This document shows positions 58,442 through 64,000 of a DNA stretch of 64,000 bases, piece by piece. Location of the stretch: assembly GCA_015680685.1 (NCBI GenBank), contig MNCI01030039.1, positions 737,460 through 801,459 of the forward strand. The letters are read 5' to 3'. The position numbers were made by a program, and so were the translations under genes. A model generated the notes under the pieces. The model was not told the DNA's origin, searched no databases, and saw nothing but the letters and a program-made list of their open reading frames with translations. Each line of letters starts with the position of its first letter. The stretch's first letter is position 1. This DNA is from Gnetum montanum. Its lineage: Eukaryota > Streptophyta > Gnetopsida > Gnetales > Gnetaceae.

Positions 58442-58556
58442 TGGTGCTAGTTATCTAGATTAGTTATATCATACAAGATCGTTGTAACAAAGTATTCATG
58501 ATATATCTCTTAGAGAATAACTTGATTTCAATTAAGTCACACACAAATTCACAACA

Positions 58557-60597
58557 ATGTCTCTCTCACAAGACTATGATAATGCAATAACTAGTAAGGT
58601 AATTCATTGGAGAACCAACAAATTATACGATGATGAAGATAAAGTTTGGAGTACTCAATCTGATGTAGGGGTCTCCTATGTACATAAACAAAGACAATAT
58701 CATCTCGACTCACAAATTCATAACCTACCTAGTGATGATGAACCCCTGCTAGCCACTAATAGCCTAATGCATATACAAGAGGCTATTCAAATGTCTTGTA
58801 GGCATCGCAAGGAAAGCTGTCTACCCAAGCTTGATTTAAACAACTTTCCCAAGTTTTCAGGAGGCTATGATTTAGATTTGCAACATCATTTACAAGCCTT
58901 TCACGATGCCTGTGTATGGAAAAATATTAATAATGGGTGGCAAAAACTTAAGCTCTTTTATTTGACACTCATTGGCTAAGCAAAAGTATGGTATAGGTCC
59001 TTAAGACCAAAATCAATTCAACGTTGGTTGATAATGGTAGAACTCTTCAATGAAAAATATCAAACTTATGCAAGAGTGTTAACCTTGAGGAGACAAATCA
59101 AAGAGTGGAAATAAGAGCAACATGAACCCTTGGACATGTCCTTAGAAAGATACTATTTGTTGTTAAAAAATTACCCAAACCATGGGTTTTCCAAGGAAAG
59201 GCTAATGTATCACATCATAGATGGGCTCTGTAATGAAATAAGGGAAACCCTAGGGATGTATGCCCCATGTCAACTATGTGAACTACAGACCCATCAATTC
59301 CAAGAGCTTATTAAGTAGGTAGAAGAGGAAGAAGGAGAAATGGCTAAATGGGAGAATGTTGAAAAATCTCAATGGAATCAAAATCTCAAATTAACAAAGG
59401 TCCATGATCAAGAAGATGAGAAATCAACTCATCTCAAGGAGGTGGAATCATCTTTGCTAATACTACAATCACTAGATGAAATTGAGGCAAATATCAATAA
59501 GATGATGGAATGGATGCATGAAAAATGTAGAGAATATACCAACACTATTAGAGGAAGAACTATGATGAACCAAGAAGCAGGAAAGAACACCCTTAGACAA
59601 TTGGCAAGAAGGGTTGAAGAGAATAAGAACTTAACTATTAATCATATGTATCAATGTAATGTTTGCGTGTATGATCACCCCAAAGGTCAATGCCAAATCT
59701 TGTCACATTGGAGAAAAATGAGTATTGGAGAAAAATGTTATATCCAGAGTTCGTACAAAAATACTATGTTCAATCATAGTGGCAAAAATCCCAATTATGG
59801 GGGAGGCCACCCTCAAATTGGTCACACCCTTCATATTATCCAAACCCAAGTGCTTATCAAGTTCAGCATCTTATTTCCCCAATCGGGTCAACATCCTCTA
59901 CCTCACCACATTATTATCATTCTCCTAAGTACTATCAACCCATGATCTCTCCAACAAAATCACCACCTCATGTGCCTTACACTTCTCCTCAAATTTAATA
60001 TTCTCACCCTTCATTTCATTCTACATCACCAGCAATAGTACTAGAAGGGTTTGCACCACAACATCAACCCACAAACAATACTTGTGCTACTACTATCAAT
60101 AGTAGTGGAAACCCTCCACAACATCGGAAGCATCCTTTCTTTAGGCATGACCGTAGAAAGGGACTGCACAATTCCGAGACCACTACACCCTCCAACTCAG
60201 CACAAGTTCAACACTGTGGTGCATCTTGCTCCTCGAACCCAATGCCTCATGTTACCTTATCTGGGCCACCAATCAACACTCTAAAAACTATGTAGCCCAA
60301 TGAATATAGCCACGTAGGGAGACATATTAATCCTTGCATACCATCTCACAGTCAAGGGTGCCATAGTGGGTCAGCTTCGTATCAATTAAACTCATCTTCT
60401 AACTTGCCCTACTATGTCAACTTTAATACAGTGTGTGCATCCCAATTTGGATACATTCCAACCATAACATCAAAAGACACCCAATGGGTTGGATATGACT
60501 AGCTCCCAATATTTCCAACATGCATGGATCCCAACCTTCCATTTATTAATTCTCGCTATGATCAAAAGTTTAGTTATGGGGGATATCCCCCATTCTA
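58557..60597 (+). pseudogene. Element M gag
   Basis: ATG at 58557 (MSLSQDYDNAITSK). One frame holds 58557-59945 apart from a few stops at former Gln/Trp codons (58977, 59113, 59316). The capsid core lies at about 58820-59310 (LDLNNFPKFSGGYDLDLQHH, LQAFHDACVWKNINNGW, FNEKYQTYARVLTLRRQI, MYAPCQLCELQTHQFQELIK). A helical region 59340-59640 is rich in E and K. The zinc knuckle C-N-V-C-V-Y-D-H-P-K-G-Q-C lies at 59658-59696. A one-base shift near 59825 moves coding to another frame with a Tyr/Pro/Ser/His-rich tail. It ends F-S-Y-G-G-Y-P-P-F then stop at 60597. Total about 680 codons, gag only. Confidence 0.85.
60576..60593. repeat. Perfect 18-base palindrome at gag end of element M
   Basis: ATGGGGGATATCCCCCAT overlaps the gag stop region and occupies the place of the GGGGGAGATG motif of A, K and C. 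It could form a strong RNA hairpin or act as a dyad. Confidence 0.85.
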
Positions 60598-60900
60598 ACA
60601 AATAGAATTAATAAATGTTTTTCCTTTTCTTTAATTTTACAATTTTTTGTTTTTCAGTTTTTCATCTTTCAAATTTTTTTTTATCTTTTTATGAGTAATC
60701 TCATCTATAAATAAAGCACTCATGTGACTTGTTTGTTGAGGTGTTGTTCTTTGCTATCAAGTCTCGAGTAACTGATTAATTGTACAGCGAGCCCATCACA
60801 TCCATCCACTTATTCCATTAATAAGAGATTCTACTCTAGGAACAATGATATTCTTGACATCATTAAAACTTAAAATAATTTTGTGCTCATTATGCCCATA
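60598..60900 (+). other. U-rich tract and spacer of element M
   Basis: Runs such as TTTTACAATTTTTTGTTTTTCAG are equivalent to the U-rich tracts after integrase in A and K and after gag in C. No coding. Confidence 0.55.
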
Positions 60901-61920
60901 GTGAAGAATGATGGACTAAGAAGGAATGGCTAGGGTGTGACATCAAGGGGACTTGTGGATTCCTTTTGGTAACATCTATAGGTGCTATCATGGAACCTAG
61001 TTGTACTAAGATCCTTGTAGATCTAACACAAAATGGGAGTAAGAGTAATAAAGGCACTTAATAAAGAAACCCAATGCTATTCTAGGGGGTCCCACTGGAA
61101 AGACATGCACACATGCTTGAAGGTAGGAGACTTCTCTAGATTACACATCAAAAAAAGGAGAAAGTATGTCAAAGCAGCCAAATAAAACCAAATGTGCCAC
61201 AAAGAAATTCCAAATCACTCATCCCGTGAACAACATGCCAAGTGATCGTATGCCTTACTGTCATGATACTCTTATGGTTGTCCATCATTGGATGAAGCAA
61301 TGCAATGTCACTAATCGAAGGAATGGACTTGGTCTTGATTTTGGAACAACGAGCTACTGACACATTAATCACATCCTACACTCAAGATTCATTGCACCTT
61401 GGGTCAGTTACCTCATGTCCCAATTGCTACAATCCCTTCTATAATTCGTCTCATATCGATGTTCATGTATTTGTGACCTGTGTCTTGTGTAGCATTGAAT
61501 TCATTCCTTATCATGGTGGTATCTACATGTGTGTGTTTTGTGGAATTGGTGTGGATTACATTTAACCCTTCTAGTACCTATGGACATTTTAAGGTGTGGT
61601 TACGTAAGGGCATTATAGGTTGGAACTTGCTTTGGGGAGGACCCACTTGTGTGACTTTTGTAATTTGTACTTGTTGCAAACCACCATATCATTTTATACC
61701 CTCTATGTACTTTATGGCCAATGTTATTTTTTTCCTTATCATCCCCCTAATTCAAATGTTCCTATATACCAACACATGTCCTTTCTCCTCATCCTATTCA
61801 TGAATTTTATTGCCAGATTCTACCCCATTATGCATTTTGTGCCTTTCGTTCTATTCCATATTACCCTAAACCTCTAAAATTAACCTCAAATCCTTCATTT
61901 TTGGGCCTTATAATTTCAAA
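60900..61920 (+). other. Conserved 3' block of element M
   Basis: Diverged version of the block in A, K, L and C (GGTGTGACATCAAGGGGACT, CTGGAAAGACATGCACACATGC, GTGTAGCATTGAATTCATTCCTTATCATGGT as in C, AAGGGCATTATAGGTTGG). Overlapping hydrophobic ORFs (61305-61565, 61480-61803, 61620-61877) are not frame-conserved with C and are not called as genes. Confidence 0.55.
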
Positions 61921-61950
61921 AATTCATTAATGTTATTAGGTACCCTGTTT

Positions 61951-62050
61951 TAAATAGGTCGTGATATCGGGTACCTAATATTGGGTCAGACGTGATATCG
62001 GGGTCGCGCTATTAAGTACGCGATATCGCATCACCAAAAACTATATACAT
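61951..62050 (+). promoter_or_regulatory. Candidate internal promoter of element M
   Basis: Three strong motifs, CGTGATATCGGG at 61960, CGTGATATCGGGG at 61991 and CGCGATATCGCA at 62020, precede CTATATACATGG at 62041. The layout repeats the U3 array and TATA box of the LTR but lies about 500 bases upstream of ORF3. A GGGGGA motif follows at 62230-62250. Confidence 0.55.
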
Positions 62051-62560
62051 GGAGCACCCCCCACCCATGCCATGCATGTCAACATCATTTTCAATTGTTT
62101 ACATTGGGGGAGTTTTTCCAATTTTCTCCACAAACTTACTAACTTGCGCACCTCTCGTCCAACAACCCTAACTTAATCACTAGCGCTCCAATTTCCATTC
62201 CAATCGAGCCTATCTAACCCCGGGGTGTTTAGCTTAGTCGTGGGGGAAGGGTACACTTGTGTGCATAAATTTTCCAAAATTCATTATCACCTGAAGGATA
62301 CTATAAAGGGTAATTGACCATCAAAACATTAAACATGTTTCCAAAATCAATTTTATCTCTTCACCCATACTAGGAGAGTTAAATTTTGAAGCCACCTAAT
62401 CAAATTGGGCCTAAGATCAAACTTTTATGGGACATTTCCATAAAAGTTTCCTAACTCTAAATCACAAGAAGTAAGAAACTAACCCATTAAAGGCAAAAAG
62501 TAATATATAAATCAAATTTTGTAAGCAACCTTACTAATAATCATCCCCGTGTGATTGTAA

Positions 62561-64000
62561 ATGGCCCCTAAACATGGACAACAAGGAGGACCTCCCTAAG
62601 GTGTGTCTAAATGACCAAGGAGAGGTAGAGACCAAGTGTCTCCTGACGAACATGCAGAGCAAGAGGCACAATCATTCAACATTCATCAAGAGCCTCCTGC
62701 TACTATGCAATTAGGACAGGCAGAAGGAGGAGCGGCTGAAGCACCTGAACAAGGACAACATCTCACGTTGCCTTCGGAATGCATGCAAGCAATCCACAAA
62801 AGGTCCATGTTAGCAGCTATGATCATGGAACTAAACTTTTGACCTTTCACGGAGTTCACTCATGAAGCTATTAGGGACCAACTCAAAGGATCCCCATTAT
62901 GGCCTATCCTCTCTAAAAGTGGTGCCTAATACTTAGGAGAGACATAACAATTTTGGCACAACAAAGAAGAAGGCACCACAGTTGACATTGGTGGTATGCC
63001 TATAGATTTTTCTACCAAGGACATTTTGAAAGTGTTGAATCTTCCAAATATAGGATCAAAAGTTGCTCATTTGCCCACTCGCTTGGATGCCGATGCACAA
63101 AAAATTTGGTTGAAAAGGGAATATGGCAAGGAAGACAAGACATATGAAGAATTGATGTTGAAAGAAAGAATATATTTCAAGATTGGTACTTATCACATAT
63201 TCCCCATGAAAGGATTAAATAGAATCTCCACATATGTAGCCAAAGGAAGCGCTATATTGATGGGCAAGATTAATGCTAACCTACCCCACTTATACCTTAT
63301 GGAGATTCTAAGGTGGTTTGAGGAACACAAGATAAGGAAGTTTGCATTGCCCTTCCCCTGTCTGATCAGGAAGCTTTATAGACATGCTGGAATTTTGGGG
63401 TACACCAATGACGTCCCCAAAATGGCCCAAAATGCTTCATTTGCTGAATTGCTAAAGCCACCAGCCCCAAGGAAAAGTGCTGGTGAGACACTGAACTAGA
63501 ACAAGAACAGGTGGTGGGGCCCACTACAACTCAAACTGTAGGACCTAGCCAACTCCCAAGCACAAGGCCTAGTCAACAACGAGAAGTAGGGCCTAGCACA
63601 AGCTAGTGAGACCAACTGCCACCACTATTGTAGGATGATTAACCATCAATGAGCCATCTTAGGGTCATTGATGAGACGGTCAGTTGGGAAAGTCATGGTG
63701 ATGCCAATCTCTTCCAGGTCATTGATGACACCATACGATCCATAGTTTCTATAGATTACACATGGTGCGAGGTGTCCATTCAAATAAGAGAAGAGGAGAC
63801 ACATTGGTCATAACGGATTTTAGGGAATGCTGCATCTTTCCAAGTGTAATTAGAAACTAGTGAAGGGGCCACAGTAGTGATCATGTAGCACCAAGATGCA
63901 ACAAGAGCCATAGAAGTGGTCATAGACGACATCAAAGAGTCCTTCAATGTCCCTGTTGTGCCACCGACGAATATCATAGGAGCATGTAATGCTCAAACTC
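62561..64000 (+). pseudogene. ORF3 of element M (partial, continues beyond window)
   Basis: ATG at 62561 (MAPKHGQQGGPP), just after GTGTGATTGTAA, equivalent to the acceptor-like GTGATTATAG in L. One frame runs through 63499 with stops at former Gln/Arg/Trp codons. The Gln/Glu/Pro-rich N-terminus is followed by IDFSTKDILKVLNLPNIG, WLKREYGKEDKTYEEL and IYFKIGTYHIFPMKGLNRIS, then KFALPFPCLIRKLYRHAGILG at 62996-63420. This resembles the plant transposon/ATHILA ORF-1 layout seen in L. A second conserved block at about 63820-63960 (AASFQV-LETSEGATVVIM, AIEVVIDDIKESFNVPVV) parallels L. Better preserved than L but not intact. Confidence 0.68.

Larger units (their letters stand above)
57541..64000 (+). 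mobile_element. Element M: gag-plus-ORF3 Athila-like element, 3' end outside window
   Basis: 5' LTR 57541-58422, PBS, gag 58557-60597, 3' region with conserved block, internal promoter-like array, and ORF3 from 62561 to the window end. No protease, RT, RNase H or integrase lies between gag and the 3' region. It retains the most CpG-containing and intact motifs after the pieces at 1-465 and 46064, so it seems relatively young. The left flank is ACAAA (57536-57540); the matching duplicate would lie outside the window. Confidence 0.85.

Noticed and set aside
61480-61803. Hydrophobic 107-codon frame in element M that could suggest an envelope-like protein
   Set aside because: The frame is not kept in the homologous block of element C, A or K, and hydrophobicity follows from T-rich sequence. 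No signal peptide plus transmembrane arrangement is convincing.
1-64000. CRISPR array, bacterial operons, rRNA or tRNA genes
   Set aside because: No regularly spaced identical repeats with unique spacers, no ribosomal or cloverleaf sequence was found. tRNA-like text is limited to primer-binding sites.

Overview
The window reads as AT-rich, repeat-dense DNA of a large-genome seed plant. No intact host gene is recognisable in 64 kb. Almost everything interpretable is a retrotransposon or a decayed piece of one: Ty3/gypsy elements on both strands, one hAT DNA-transposon fossil, one RTE-type LINE fossil, and microsatellites. The plant assignment rests on Athila-type gypsy elements with a primer-binding site (PBS) related to the 3' end of tRNA-Asp, chromovirus (Tekay/Del-like) remnants with TGTA-starting LTRs and tRNA-Met-type PBS, and a plant-type RTE LINE. 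I cannot name the species. All coding regions carry stops and frameshifts, mostly of the CAA/CAG/TGG/CGA to stop kind expected from C-to-T decay of methylated DNA. There is an assembly gap at 49928-50167.

Layout (letters are labels used here only). 1-465: minus-strand LTR piece. 466-3171: short element D (two LTRs around a 0.6 kb interior). 3771-5170: hAT transposase fossil. 5797-6358: minus-strand chromovirus-type LTR (G). 6359-10453 plus 17144-17346: minus-strand Athila-like element E (pol, gag, PBS, split LTR). 10454-17138: gag-only element C, minus strand, inserted inside the LTR of E. 17480-18387 and 31882-33720: chromovirus F (integrase and 3' LTR). It is split by minus-strand element H (18388-31881, ATAGA target duplication). 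An LTR of H is in turn split by the complete plus-strand element A (21525-31467, TGTAG target duplication). 35586-45665: complete plus-strand element K. 46064-46705: LTR piece. 46990-48660: 3' end of element N. 48965-49830: LINE. 51709-52326: a 312-base tandem duplication. 52625-57502: 3' half of element L. 57541-64000: 5' LTR, gag and 3' gene of element M, cut by the window end.

The most interesting pattern comes from comparing related Athila-like copies. A and K have gag, protease, RT, RNase H and integrase, but between integrase and 3' LTR only about 2 kb of non-coding sequence. C and M have gag and then go straight into that 3' region with pol missing. L, M and N carry a third gene (here ORF3) before the 3' LTR. 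It encodes a protein of roughly 900 residues in L: an N-terminal domain resembling the plant-transposon/ATHILA ORF-1 type, a conserved middle block, a coiled-coil-like C-terminal part and a Pro/Gln-rich tail. In M and L, ORF3 is preceded by a promoter-like segment built like the LTR U3: direct GATATCG-type or GTGAT/GATG motifs, then a TATA box. In L a good 5' splice site and an acceptor abutting the ORF3 start codon follow. The inferred system is a plant retroelement family with an LTR-like internal promoter for a separate 3' gene, with pol and ORF3 sorted onto different partner elements.

Two other shared features stand out. Three copies (A, K, E) carry F-M-D-E instead of F-M-D-D in the reverse-transcriptase active site. 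Four elements have a second polypurine-like GGGGGA motif at the end of gag or pol, followed by a U-rich tract.
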